From assembly GCA_019916065.1 (NCBI GenBank), contig CM034243.1, forward strand, positions 806,001 to 870,000: DNA of 64,000 nt. The letters are read 5' to 3'. The position numbers and the translations under genes were made by a program. The stretch's first letter is position 1. Every line of letters begins with the position of its first letter. Under the pieces are notes generated by a model, which worked only from the letters and a program-made list of their open reading frames with translations, ran no database searches and was not told the origin of the DNA. This document shows, piece by piece, positions 11,156 to 23,138 of this stretch. Source of the DNA: Vitellaria paradoxa. Lineage: Eukaryota; Streptophyta; Magnoliopsida; Ericales; Sapotaceae.

Positions 11156-12074
11156 GGAGCCGTTTACTAACATTATCATTTTTTTTTTACGTTTATATAT
11201 TTATACTTTTTGTTTTTTATTTTTTGTTATTATTTTTTTAACCGAAAACTAAAATTACATTTAGAAATATAATTTTATTTATAATTATTAATTTTAAAAA
11301 TTAATTGAATTTAATAAATATATTTTATATTAATTTAATTTAATTATATTATTTGTTAAAAATAATTTAATTTAAATATATTATTTGTTAAAAATAATTT
11401 AATAAAATATAAGTATTATATCATTTAATTCAGTAAACATAAAATACTATTAATTATTATTAATTATATTATTTACTAAAAATAATAGAATAAAGTATAT
11501 TTTACAATAATTTAAATACGATATTTTTAGAAATAATTTAATAAAATATATTTAATATTAGTTAAATTAATTATTTTAAATTAATTATGAAATTAAATTA
11601 AATAATTTAATTATAATATTTATTAAAAATAATTTATAAAACATATTTGTATTTATTAAATTAAATTAAATTATTATTTATTAAAAATAATTTAATATAT
11701 ATAATTCCTATTATCAAATTACTAATTTAGTTTAATTATTTATTAGAAATAAATTAATAATAAATATTAGATATTAATTTAATTATATTATTTATTAAAA
11801 ATAATTTTAGTTTAATAAAAACATTTGAATAAAACAATTTATTTTAATATAATGTAGCAAAAATGGACAAAGTATTAGAATTGATAAAATATTTGTAACA
11901 GAAAAAAATAGAGTGAAAATACCTTTTTTTATTTATGTTTTTCTATTTAAAATTTTATTTTTTTAGAAACAAAAAACATAAACAGATTTAATAAGTATAT
12001 TTCTATTACCAATTTATAAAATTTTAAAAATATAAACAGAAAAATAAAAAATACAAAAATTATCAAACAGGGCC
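11156..12074. mobile_element. Long AT-rich Tourist-like element with TTA target duplication
   Basis: The ends GGAGCCGTTTACTAACATTA and (reverse-complemented) GGCCCTGTTTGATAATTTTT are imperfect inverted repeats, each flanked by TTA (11153-11155 and 12075-12077). A TTA duplication and GG-start termini fit PIF/Harbinger-derived MITEs. The 919-bp interior is over 80% A+T and non-coding. Confidence 0.5.
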
Positions 12075-12077
12075 TTA

Positions 12078-14927
12078 GTAATTCGTGGTAATGTTTGATA
12101 CGTTCCTCGAAAAGAGCATCAACGCCAATGTTAAGAATATAAGATTATTTAAAAATATATATATACATATTTATGAATATAACATACTATGATTTCATCT
12201 AATTTTAAAATAAATTAATTATTTAATATTTTTATTATATTTAAATAGTTTTAATTATGGATATAAATATACACAAATTATGAATATAGACACGACAGAA
12301 GTGCTACACACAAGTTTGCATCAAATTATGATTATTAAAAAATAAAGCAATAAATAACTCAATAAACCTCCACGTTATAAGTTCTAAATTTAGATATAAG
12401 CTGATTCTAACTCTTAATTTTTGATGTCATATTAAAATAATATTATCATTGCTTCAAATCATATATTTTTTTCTGACGTTATGGTTAAAAATAAAAATAA
12501 TAAACTTTATTTGCAATTTCACTTCAAAGTTCAAATCTTGAATTTTTTTTTTTTTTTAAGGTCTCAGTGACCATTTTTACAAAGATTTCAAGGACAAAAT
12601 GATTGCCGAGATCTTTTATACGTCGCAGTAAAAAAAATTGACCTCAAGATAAAATTCTGAATAAAATTGAGGATGCAAAGTCTAAGTTAACCCTTTATAA
12701 GGTCAATTGAATGGTGTTAAAATTTCAGGGAAATAAGTTTTAAAGGGGATATAAAATAAGAGAGGGTATTATTTTTAGAAGGTTGGTCTACATTGATGTG
12801 ATATTTATGGAGGGGGATAACTTTTAACTTGATTTGAATGTTTTATAAATAAGAGGGGTGAATGATGGAAAAAATAGTCAAATGACTCTTTTACCCTTGT
12901 GGTATCTTAAACTTGGTTATCCATTAAATTAAATATTAAATTACAAAACCCACTCTATTTAATTATTTTTGGACAATTTGAAGTTATATTATTTATTTCA
13001 TTAAAAATTTAATTCTTTTATAAATTTATTTAAAGAATTTTTTTTAAATATACACTTTTGAATGGTTGGTTATTATCTAATTTTTTTAATTATATTTATT
13101 TTAACTTATTGGTCTATTTATTTTTTTATTAACATTATATTTATTTTAATCAAGTTAACAATACAATTAACGAGAGTTAAAAATGTAAAAAAAAATTAAA
13201 TTAAAGGGGGATAATTTTTAGTTAATCCCAAAGGTACCCAAAAATCATCCCCAAAGGAGGAGAAAAATAAAGAAAGGGAAAAGTTAAGAGGAGGGAAGAG
13301 GGGGGGAAATTTTGTCATTCAAGCAAATGGATAAGTGTGAAACTCACTCTTACGAGGGAGTAAAAGTTTTGGAGGGGGCCAAATCTCTCATCCAACCGGA
13401 CCTTACAGTGTTAATCATTTTAGTTACCAAAGTTGTCTCATCAAACTTTAATGGAGCCATGTCAAATGGAGCAACCTTGTCCTCTTATCTCACTTTAAAA
13501 CAGCAAAAAATAATAACGCATTAAGGGTGTTCTTACTGTGATAAAAAAGTGTGGTAAATTATAAATTTGTAATTTGTATAATAAAATAAAAAATAATAAT
13601 TTTTAAATATTTTTAAGAATTTTTAAAAAATTTTAAGAATTTTCAAAGAAAACGAAACAGGTCCTAAAATTTATGAGCTCCACACATTAGCAGCAAATCT
13701 GATGCCTTTAAAATAAAATAAAATAAAAAACAGCCAATCTGACGGTAGACCAACCGAGGAACATAAGATTTGCCGTGTGCACTTGTTTACTCACCGCATG
13801 TTTATCCTACCACAGGGAAAAGAACAGGGAAACATAAGATTTGACGTGTGCACTTGTGTATCAACCACATGTTTATACACTACAAGTCCACAATCTGTAG
13901 GTCAGTCTTAACCATGAAAAAAAATAAAAAAAATTCGAAACTTCGAATCGCAGCCCGACAGGTAAATTACGGTATGATAGCAATGAGAAAAACGTAAGCC
14001 ACATAAACTCATTGTCCTCTCACAAGAGATAAAAAGATCAAAATTTTAATATTATTTTTGGTGACAATTTATAGTTCGTTAGGTACGACCCCAAAAAAAA
14101 ATGTGATTTAAAATTTTTTTTAATGTTTAACACACAATTACTAAATTATTTTTTTAAAAATAAATAATGAAACCTTTTACATTTTATGTCAATTTTTAGA
14201 CAAAGAAATAGTTTGAATGGTTTTTTAAGCTTTATCAAAAAAATTTTATATCAAAATTTGTTGAGGGTGATTAAAAAAATTTTGTAATTTATAAAAAAAT
14301 TATTAAAATTTGTAAAATGTAATTGCAGCTTGTAAAAAAATTTATTAAAATTTGTAAAAATTTATTAGAATATATAAACATATATAAATTTATAAAAATT
14401 TTATGAGGTACGAAAAGCATAAAATATATTAAAAAAATTTAAGAATTTTCCAAACCTTTCAATATTTTTTTAGAATATTTTTTTGTTGCTTCACAAGGAC
14501 CACTTATTGATAATAATAGATTTGCTGGATCTGTTTGTACAAAATGCTACTTGTATGCGTGGAGTGCACTTACAGAATACTTGTATGGTTAAACCACTCT
14601 AGATTGCTTTTCTAGTTATAGTTTGATACTTTGATATTGATAATTAATCATGCGATCATTACATACATTTATTTATTTATATTTAAAAAAAAAAAAACTA
14701 TATACAAACTGTCAAAAAATTAAATTTGAAAGTATGAATTTGGCAGGAGAACTAACCGCTTGATTTAAACGAATATATCCAATTGACAGTCACAGCGAGT
14801 AAGATCTGGTGTATGTATGACCACAATCTTGTATTTTTTTCTTTTTTTTCTTTCCTTTTCTTTTCTTTTCTTTTTTTAATAACTAATGCGAATACAATGC
14901 ATAAGCTATACATCACATCACGATCTG
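12078..14927. other. AT-rich gene-free stretch
   Basis: No credible gene. Around 14270-14470 lies a copy of a dispersed AT-rich repeat (ATATATAAATTTATAAAA...GTACGAAAAGCATAAAATATATT), whose relative is at 33820-34020. A tRNA-box-like pattern at about 12475-12560 followed by a T-run may be a decayed SINE, but without clear flanks. Confidence 0.5.
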
Positions 14928-16388
14928 CTATGATTCAAGATCTGACGGTCCAATTTTGTTACTGCTCTTCAACCTCAATAGACCGTACAACTTGCGCAAC
15001 TCCTTCACCGGAGGGACACTATCTTTGAATCCGCCGGGATGACCGGCGTCGTCGGCCGACGGTCTTGATGAAGCGCTCTCAGTTGATAGCCGGCTGCTCC
15101 TCCCTGGCCTCCTTGGGTCGCCATTGGTCTGCAGCGCCGTAATCACGGATTTCAGCGCTCGGCTCGGCGAGCTCCGGTTTGCGATCATGATCTCGCCGAT
15201 CTCCGCGGGGCTCAGCGTCGCGCCGCTCTGAAACACCTCCTCAACTTGGGGGAACAATTTGTGCTCCTTCAGCCCTAGATAGTTATTTGCTAGGCACTTG
15301 AAAGAACTGAAATCACAGAGAGGAAAATGTATATGAACATCGATTCGCCCAGGTCTGAGTATCGCTGGATCAACACCATCCTTGCTGCTCATAGTGAAGA
15401 CCATCATTCTCTCATCTGCGCAACACGAGTTCACAATTCCATCTATGAAGTTCAGCACGCCGGAAAGGCTCACCGCGGTTGATTTCTCTGCCAGGAACCG
15501 ATCGAGATCTTCTATTACAACCACCGATTTGTTCTTTGTCTGCAACAGAAGCATTTTGAGATCGGAATCGTCTGCAACTCTCGAGAGATCGATGTCGTAG
15601 ACGTCGTACGAGAGGAATTTTGCCATGGCGGCGACGAAGCTCGATTTACCGGTGCCGGAGGGACCATAAAGTAGGTAACTTCTCTTCCAGACGCGGCCGA
15701 GCCGGTGATAGTATTGTTCTGATTTGAGAAACGATTGGAGATCGGACTTGACCTTGTTCTTCACGTCCAAATCCATTGCGATCGTGTCGAGTGTCGAGGG
15801 ATGCGTGAACGGAATCGATCTCCATCGTCCGCTGCAGTGATGATCGGATTGCGTGTTGATGTACAGCCTCACCTCTTTCCGCCTCTGTTCGATCTCGTCC
15901 GAAACCGTGTGAATGTGTTGAAGATAAGGCCTGAGAATCCGACGCTTGTCTTTCTTCTTGATCCTTAAAACAAAAGTTCTTCTTCTGCAACTCTTCTGAG
16001 TCTTCTCATTCCTTACCCCAACGACCTCGTTCGTCCAAGACACTCTCGCACCGAGAAACTCGTCCTGAACCGTCTGATTGTCATCCAGGCAGAGCAAGAT
16101 GTCGTTGGATTTCTTCGCGGCGAAGAGGTTGGTGAAGTCGGAATCCTCAATCGAAGCCAAAGAATTCACGTAAGTAGAAACCTTTCCATAAAACTGATTC
16201 TCCTGAAAATTCTCATTCAGTTCAGGCACTTTGAAGAACTGATGAACATGGACCCTGTCTTCAACCCAATGCCTCCATCTCTTCAAAACGTAAATTAAAG
16301 CCGTCCGATACAAAAACAATCGAACCAGAACCAAAACAAAAGCAATCACGACCAATATCAAAAGCCAATTACTAATAGTTAAAATCAT
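14928..16388 (-). CDS. AAA-ATPase, BCS1-like, At2g46620 type
   Basis: Single-exon gene for a 486-aa protein, a normal length for this plant family. A hydrophobic segment at residues 5-27 is a membrane anchor, followed by the AAA-associated N-terminal region (about 30-130) and the AAA core. Walker A is GPSGTGKS (242-249), Walker B VVVIED (289-294), and the arginine-finger region is LRPGR (344-348). Position 334, where relatives usually have the sensor-1 Asn (FTTN), reads Ser in FTMSS. The Ser/Arg-rich tail after about 420 is variable in the family. Such proteins are ATP-driven membrane-bound AAA machines related to mitochondrial BCS1; the substrate is unknown and location is not settled by sequence. 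The Met at 16386-16388 is chosen because it precedes the anchor directly. The frame is intact. Arabidopsis At2g46620 is its likely ortholog and fits the neighbours further right. Confidence 0.93.
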   Translation of the reverse strand: MILTISNWLLILVVIAFVLVLVRLFLYRTALIYVLKRWRHWVEDRVHVHQFFKVPELNENFQENQFYGKVSTYVNSLASIEDSDFTNLFAAKKSNDILLCLDDNQTVQDEFLGARVSWTNEVVGVRNEKTQKSCRRRTFVLRIKKKDKRRILRPYLQHIHTVSDEIEQRRKEVRLYINTQSDHHCSGRWRSIPFTHPSTLDTIAMDLDVKNKVKSDLQSFLKSEQYYHRLGRVWKRSYLLYGPSGTGKSSFVAAMAKFLSYDVYDIDLSRVADDSDLKMLLLQTKNKSVVVIEDLDRFLAEKSTAVSLSGVLNFIDGIVNSCCADERMMVFTMSSKDGVDPAILRPGRIDVHIHFPLCDFSSFKCLANNYLGLKEHKLFPQVEEVFQSGATLSPAEIGEIMIANRSSPSRALKSVITALQTNGDPRRPGRSSRLSTESASSRPSADDAGHPGGFKDSVPPVKELRKLYGLLRLKSSNKIGPSDLES

Positions 16389-16503
16389 GGCTACTATGTC
16401 GCCGCAACTTGGGCTAATCCTTGGCCGAAACCTGAAAAAAATTCAGACTTTCTTCTTGTTCTTCAAAGGGAGAATCATATTCGTATTGGGCAAGAAGAGG
16501 GCA

Positions 16504-16513
16504 TGATATAAAT
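16504..16513 (-). promoter_or_regulatory. Possible TATA box of the AAA-ATPase gene
   Basis: On the - strand the sequence ATTTATATC lies about 115 bp upstream of the start codon at 16388, a plausible distance for a TATA box with a short 5' UTR. There is no other support. Confidence 0.35.
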
Positions 16514-17596
16514 GGAAGATTGCAACACAGACTGAGACATAGAGGGGTTGGGGCGGGTGTGGAAGCTGCCGATTGCCCTCGAGGAACGATAAAAGGGTTA
16601 ACAAGGGTCAAGGGCCGGATCGGAGAGGGAGGGCTTGTTTTTGGTTTTGTCTTTTCGATTCAGTCGTGGGCCTCGTGGGCGGTAAGCATGAGAGTGGACG
16701 AAGGGTTGAACTGATTGAAGTTGAACCCTCTTTTGATTCTCCTGTTCTTCCGACTAATTTCCAGCCAGGATTATTGTAGCCTTCCTTACTTGGCTACGTT
16801 TCTTATGGTAAGACGATTCCATTTTTTAACTCTATTACATCCTTTTCCTAATTTATTAATTTATCTAGATTTTCTATTCCATTAAGAAAAAGAATTTTAT
16901 AAACAAAGGACAGTTTCAAAAGTTTACCCAAAAAGAATAGTGAGGGAAAATAGTATGGAAAGGAAAAAGATTTTTTTTTTCATTTTATAAAAAAGGTAGA
17001 ATGTGTGGTAATAGTACTTACGTAATAAAATAAAATTTATAATGAATTTATATAGCAATAACATTTATTTAAAAAAAATATAATGACACTTTGGTGAGTT
17101 ATTTTAAAAAAATAAAATTATGGTCACATGCGTATCATATCATTTTGGCCTTATTTTTTTTTTAAATTTTATTCTAATTCTATTTTCTAGTAAAAATTTC
17201 TAATAATATGGGATTAGAAAAACAAGATAATTTGAAACTGTTGAATTTATTTAATTAAAAAAAATTCAACAAAAAATTTAATTTTTAATTAGTTAAAAAC
17301 AAAAAAATAAAAATCAAAAAGTTTACAGAGAATTGTTGAATTTAAAAAAAAAAAAAAAAAAACTTCGATTAAGGGCAGGTGCATCATCCGCCTAATTTCT
17401 TGACTATATAATAGTGTTTCAAGCCCCCAAAAAAAAAAAACCTTCCATACTTGCGTGTGGAGCACTAGCAACTTTCAGAAAAACACCGAATTGGTTAAAC
17501 GTCGTTTGACTTCGAAAAGGAATTTTTGAACAAAAGGAGGAGTTCTCAGTGAATCCAAACTCTTGTTGTTTTGAAGAACGGATAAGGGATTGAAGT

Positions 17597-17597
<1 letters not shown>

Positions 17598-17635
<38 letters not shown>
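17598..17635. repeat. (CT)n microsatellite
   Basis: A perfect run of 19 CT dinucleotides. Confidence 0.97.
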
Positions 17636-17638
<3 letters not shown>

Positions 17639-18454
17639 CCGCGTGGAGACGTTTGAGCAGTAGGGCAGCAGCCGCTAGAAAGTTCCAGTTATGATTTTCT
17701 AACTACTTTTTATGCCGTGTCTCCATCCGCGGACGGCCCACGCCTTCGCCACTTATAATAATTAACAATTAGTATGCTATTCTCAATTAATAATCGCTTC
17801 ATGGCTAGGTTACAGCTATGAGCCAGCAACGTTCGTCCGATGAATCAAATGCGTCGTTGATTGTGGTGGTAGATTATCTCCCACGTGGTCCAATCAAAGC
17901 CCAATCTTCAGGTCCGATCATCACAACTAATGGCCTACTATTATACTTACACAACAGGTGTGTGTTAGGACGAATTATATGAATTAATAAATAATATTAC
18001 TATATTCTTTTTTTTGTTAATTTTATTCATAATTGATTTGGAATATGGTAAAGGTATTTGTCAACTTCAATTACGGCGATTTTTTCTCAACTTGCATCTC
18101 ATGAAGTGCCAATTCATGTTGGCGTCATGATAGAGACTTTCTGTGCGCATTCGGGAATTGCTTAAACGATCCAGGTCTCACGTGACGCGTGTCTACCAAA
18201 TATTGGGTAAAAAATATTCCATTTTCGTAAACTCATTTTTTTAAAATTTTGGAAAAGTAAACTTGGACAAATATTATTCCAAAAATGATCATTTTAAATG
18301 TATTTTATTTTTAATTTTTCACAATTCTTAAAAATACAATTTATTATTACAAGAAATATAATGTGAAAAATTAAAATTAAAGTGTATTCAACATTTTATT
18401 TCTAATACAATAAACTTCTACTTTTTATGTCAGAAAAATCTCAAAAAATATTTA

Positions 18455-18697
18455 GGTTACATTTGGAACACGGAATTATAAGAAGAAAAAAAGTGAAAAA
18501 AATGATAAGAGTATTAAATGAAATAAAAAAGTCAAATTTATTTTTTTATTGAGTTAGAAAAAAACTAAAATAAATAGATATTTATTAACAAATTTTAACT
18601 TATACTTGGTCAAAAGTACAAAAATTACAAAAATTATAAATTTTATTTTTCTTTTATTTTTTCTTTTCCTCCACAAATTCATGTTCCAAACATAGCA
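18455..18697. mobile_element. Tourist-like MITE, 243 bp
   Basis: The termini GGTTACATTTGGAACACGGA and (reverse-complemented) TGCTATGTTTGGAACATGAA are inverted repeats about 22 bp long. The flanks are TTA on both sides (18452-18454 and 18698-18700). Non-coding and AT-rich. Confidence 0.65.
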
Positions 18698-19608
18698 TTA
18701 GGGTTGGTCTGAAAATCAAAAAAATAATTTTTTATTTTTTATTTTATATATTTTTTTACTATTTTTATTGTTTTATATTTTTTAGGCATGCAATTTTCGT
18801 CCATTAAAAGAAATTACAAAAATAATACTTCTAGTAAAAAAGAAAATGGGATCCTTATATAAAAAAATTATTAAAAAAATTTCAATCTTTTTTAATAGTA
18901 ATAGTTGGCGATCCAAAATTAAATTATTTAATAAAGTCCATTTTTTTTTATAATATGAGTTGTTCAATATATATAGCAACAATTGCTCATATCTAAAAGT
19001 ACAGAAATATAACTTGACATGCATAAATTTAAATTTATAAAGTAAATTTACATGAAAAATTGTAAAAATAACTTGTAAAAATAAAAATCATTAATTAAAA
19101 AAAACTAAAGTATCCATACAGTATTTAATGAAAGCATAAAATTTTATTTTTTATTAAAATATTATCACTTTTTTAAATAATTAAATTAAAAAATTTTAAA
19201 TAAAAAGTGTTCAAAAAAATATAAGAAGAGTGAGAGAGTATATTTTCATATAAAATGACTGAAAAGACAACTAAAATAGAGAGAAAAAGAAAATAATCCC
19301 GTTCAATAAGCAAATCCAATAGTTGAAAATATCTCTAATTTAAAATTTTAAGTTTCCTTATTATATAAATGACACAAAAATTATAAAAGTATATGTGTTT
19401 AAAATTTAAGTTTTAAACATATTGAAATTGAAATTTTAATTTAAATGTTTATTTTTTAAGAAAATTAAAGTTCGAATATAATTTTTTTAAATAAAAAATT
19501 TAATTGATTCTGTCTAGTAGGTATCCATACATTATTTAATAAATTAATGTGTACAATTTTATTATTTATTACTAATATTAGTCTAAAAACTTTTATATAT
19601 AAATATAG

Positions 19609-19726
19609 GAGGAGTACTGAGCAATTATATTTTCGTGTGAAATAACCGAAAGACAATCAAAGTGGGGAGGAGTACTGAGCAATTATATTTTCGTGTGAAA
19701 TAACAGAAAGAGAATCAAAGTGGGGA
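19609..19726. repeat. 58-bp tandem duplication
   Basis: The segment starting GGAGTACTGAGCAATTATAT at 19611 recurs at 19669 with only a few differences (for example ACCGAAAGACAA against ACAGAAAGAGAA). A more diverged third copy can be seen near 19230. Confidence 0.9.
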
Positions 19727-20250
19727 GAGAAATAAGTAATTCTAATCATTAGGTTGTTTGAACCGTAAAAAAAAAAAGATTTCAAAAGTTAGCAAAAATA
19801 ATTTTTTTTTTTTGGAAATTTTGAATGTAAAAAGTTGTTTTAAATGATGATTTGATGTATGTATTTGATTTGATATAAAATTATTAAAAATTATATAAAA
19901 TAGCATGTGACAAAATTTTAGTAAAAAATTTAAAAAATTTTTAAAATTTTATTAATTTTTTTGGTACAAATGTTATTCTAACTTTTAAAAAATTGTTAAA
20001 ACGCGATACAATAATTTGTTCTAATAAATTTTGGTAAATTTGTTTTGTAAAAGTTAGATTGTTTTTGAAGCTTAAAAAGTTGAAACGTTTTTAAATTTTT
20101 TTTTGGAAGTTGTTTAAACTTTTTTGGAGTTTAATTGTAAGAGTTGGCACTGTCAATTCATATTTATTGTTTTGAATTTTACGTAAATCAACAACTGTTG
20201 ATCAGACAATCCGTCACTATATTAAATGTCAAACCAATAAGTGACATTGT

Positions 20251-20283
<33 letters not shown>

Positions 20284-21004
20284 TAATTTTCATACTGGTC
20301 CAGAAGCCGTCCGCATTTTGAAACGGAAGGGAATGCCGCTGAAAGACAAGGCACCGGGGACGGAGCCTTAGAGCCAAGGGCGGTCATGCCCCTTTTAAAT
20401 TTTAGAAAATGTTACTTATATATGTATGTTTTTAATTACAAAAAATTTGTATTAAAGTTTAATCCCTCTTAAAATTTTAAGAAATAATTGAACTTGACCA
20501 AAAAAAAAATCACTACTAATGTATATAAATTTTTGAATTAAAAAATATTTAAGCCATGGATCAATCTCCTTAAAATTTAACTATTTGTTTCAATTGTGCT
20601 ATATAAGATGCATTTGGAATGTAAAAAACTAAAAAATTCTCTAACTTTCTGCAACAATATCCAACTTTTATCAATTTTTTATACACTGAAAATCTCTATA
20701 TTTACCACCTTTTTCAGACTTTTATAAAAAATTTTCAACTTTTACCAATTTTCTCCAACTTGTCTCAATTTTTTCACACTTTTTCAAAGAACACGCTAAA
20801 TACCTAACAATTTAAAGTTTACTTTTTTTTTTTTTTTGTCAAAATTTGACACTCCAAACACTGCCATGATTTAAAATTTGAAAATTCATCTATACATATG
20901 TATTAATTTATTTTTTATTCACTATATATAATTTATAATATTAATTATAATTTTTTTTAGGCATAAATTGAACCTAAGAAAAAAAAAATGGTCCCTGCTA
21001 ACCA

Positions 21005-21315
21005 AAAATCATGACTTCGCCTCTGCGGGGCACCACCATTCATCCCTATAGCCATGACCCCCAGTACAACCTACCTCCGTCGTTGGCGTTTTCTTTGTCC
21101 TCCAGCACTCCACCTACCCGGACAACATCGTGCTCCGCATCCAACTCCCGCGTCCTCGGCGCTCCGTCGATGAAGATACAGAAGATATGAGTCTGCTGCA
21201 TTTGGAGTGGGAATTAAGGGCAAGCCATGCGTTAGGCAAAGCCATGCGCGGCCCGTTGGATACCTTGCAGAGCACCCTTGTTTTCAGAAAACCCATGAAC
21301 CATTTCAATTGCTGA
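21005..21315 (+). pseudogene. Unrecognised GC-richer coding-like fragment
   Basis: This patch is clearly richer in G+C than the surrounding AT-rich DNA and has open frames on the + strand, for example from about 21067 to the TGA at 21313-21315 with EDMSLLHLEWELRASHALGK. It may be a fragment of a host exon carried or left behind by a transposon. I do not recognise the family; there is no start context, no splice-site pattern and no neighbour that explains it. Confidence 0.25.
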
Positions 21316-22140
21316 TCGTCAATATACGAGGATTACGATGCTTGCGGGATCAACAGTTTTTTTTTAATAGTTGATGTGGTGATTGATGATTATGCAGCAT
21401 GATTTTAAAAAATACACTTAACTTTAATTAATTATTTTATTAAACAAATGTAAACGAAATTTAAATCATTTCGTTTGCTAAGATTTTATACGTTGTATGC
21501 TGTCCCACATAATACTCGAAAAAATTAATAAACAAAAGTTGAGCTTTGAAAACTTGAGTAAGCCAAAATAAGAAGAATTAAGACAAGGTCAAGGAGCCTA
21601 GCTCCGTGCTTGATACAAGTCGTCTAAGGTAAATCGCCTTATAAAAAAAAATAATAAGAATAATCTTAAAAAATCCTATTCCTTTAATCTTGTTGCAATC
21701 GTAGTGTTACGGATTCAGCAAGAGAAATAGTAGTTTGATTCCCCTGGTAGGCAAGTGAATGCACCTACAGTTGACCTTTTCATATTTGACTGGAGAATGG
21801 AGTTTTTGTATGCTAAGTTGCTCTCTCTCTCTCACTTTCTCTCTCTAACCTTTGTCCCAACTGAGAGAGGTTGGATTGACGGGTGGGTTATACATGCCTA
21901 AATTGACCGATTAACTATCTTTTAATGCCTTTAAAATATTTTAAGAATTGAAAAGAAAGCAACTGCGGGGCAAGTGTATGTCAGGTAGGTATGGAAGTTG
22001 GCCCGGCCTTGCTTCAAGAGATAATATATTAATAATCACCACGAAGAACTTATGCTACGGTATCCAAATGAATCGCCAAGGCATTATGCCATTAGCATTT
22101 TGGAATATATATATATATATATATATATATAAGTTGTTTG

Positions 22141-23042
22141 TGTTGGGCATAATAATACTAAAGCTGTACTCTTGCCGAACAGATTTAGTCCGGTGCCACG
22201 TGGCGCGGTGCCGAGCAAATTCACATAAGCCACTTAGCCACTTGCCGAGCACGTTCCGTTTGGACACGTGGCATCTCGCCGAACAACTGATTATTGGCAC
22301 GAGGGTTCCACGTGAGTGATATACGTGAGTACACGATTTAGAGTTAGTGCTCCAAAGAGTACCCTGAATCTCGACATCAATAAACAATGTATAACCACGT
22401 GGCTATAGCCGAGGAATCTAGTTTGCTCGGCATCTATGTCGATGGCCAGTAAATATCAAACCTAGGGCCCACAGCCTTTAAAGAAGGCTTATGACCATAA
22501 ATGCACCTTAGTTAGGATTGAACTAGGTACTTGTCTCTGGAGATGTAACTAAATCGGTCTATCTCGTTACGATTCGGTGGCTGATGCGACAAGAAGACAG
22601 TATGACCCTGAAATTCAAGATGTAATGCCGTGTTAAACCACCAGAAGCATTAAATGAAAGGCACGGTGTATTTATGAGGGGTCTGAGACATTAAATGAAG
22701 GGGAAGGGCATTTAAAGCAAGAGTGTAAAAGAGGAACACGGCAGTGTGCGTAATGTCGAGTCATAGGTATTAGGTATGCTGTAATCATTACTCAGACCAC
22801 TATATATGGATATACAACTGAATCACGGAGGTAAGCTGACTAATGCCAACTTAAACTTTGACTCTTTTATTTCCATAAAAACTTCTCTTGAGCGACTTGC
22901 TGACTTAATCATCGGAGGGTTTTCCGGCCTGAGACCTCCTCTCTGGCCGTCACCTTTCTTTCTGTCTTTGTTCGGCAGGTCGGCGATTGCATTTCCGGTT
23001 GGCGTGGTCAGCAGTTCCGGCGGTAATTTCTGCTGCCGAACA
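22141..23042 (+). repeat. 5' LTR of the Tat-type element
   Basis: 902 bp, TG...CA ends. A TATA-like CTATATATGGATAT at about 22800-22813 is the probable promoter, leaving a short R/U5. The copy differs from the 3' LTR at four sites only. Confidence 0.97.
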
Positions 23043-23044
23043 TT

Positions 23045-23065
23045 TGGCGCCCACCGTGGGGCTCG
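23045..23065 (+). other. Primer-binding site, tRNA-Lys type
   Basis: Two bases after the LTR comes TGGCGCCCACCGTGGGGC, continuing TCG. It is the complement of the 3' end of plant tRNA-Lys as I recall it (…GAGCCCCACGGTGGGCGCCA) over 21 bases. Confidence 0.75.
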
Positions 23066-23138
23066 TTGTCTAGCCCATCATCGTGTTCATTAGCTTTTTT
23101 CTTGTTTCTTTGTTAAGTCTCCAGTATTTGTCCACATA

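Larger units (their letters stand above)
16612..22140. other. AT-rich gene-free stretch with simple repeats and MITEs
   Basis: It contains a CT microsatellite (17598-17635), a MITE (18455-18697), a 58-bp tandem duplication (19609-19726) and TA runs near 20262-20282 and 22107-22131. A hAT-like pair of ends is possible at about 20370 (AAGGGCGGTCATG) and 21026 (inverted, CATGACTTCGCCTCT). A GC-richer patch at 21005-21315 is listed separately. No intact gene is visible. Confidence 0.6.

Noticed and set aside
12475..12560. Possible SINE (A-box-like GTTATGGTTAAA, B-box-like AAGTTCAAATC)
   Set aside because: No clear target duplication and a T-run rather than poly-A tail; too weak to call.
22055..22387. 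110-codon antisense frame, also present as 31355-31648
   Set aside because: Both are the same stretch of LTR; duplication follows from the two LTRs, not from a gene.
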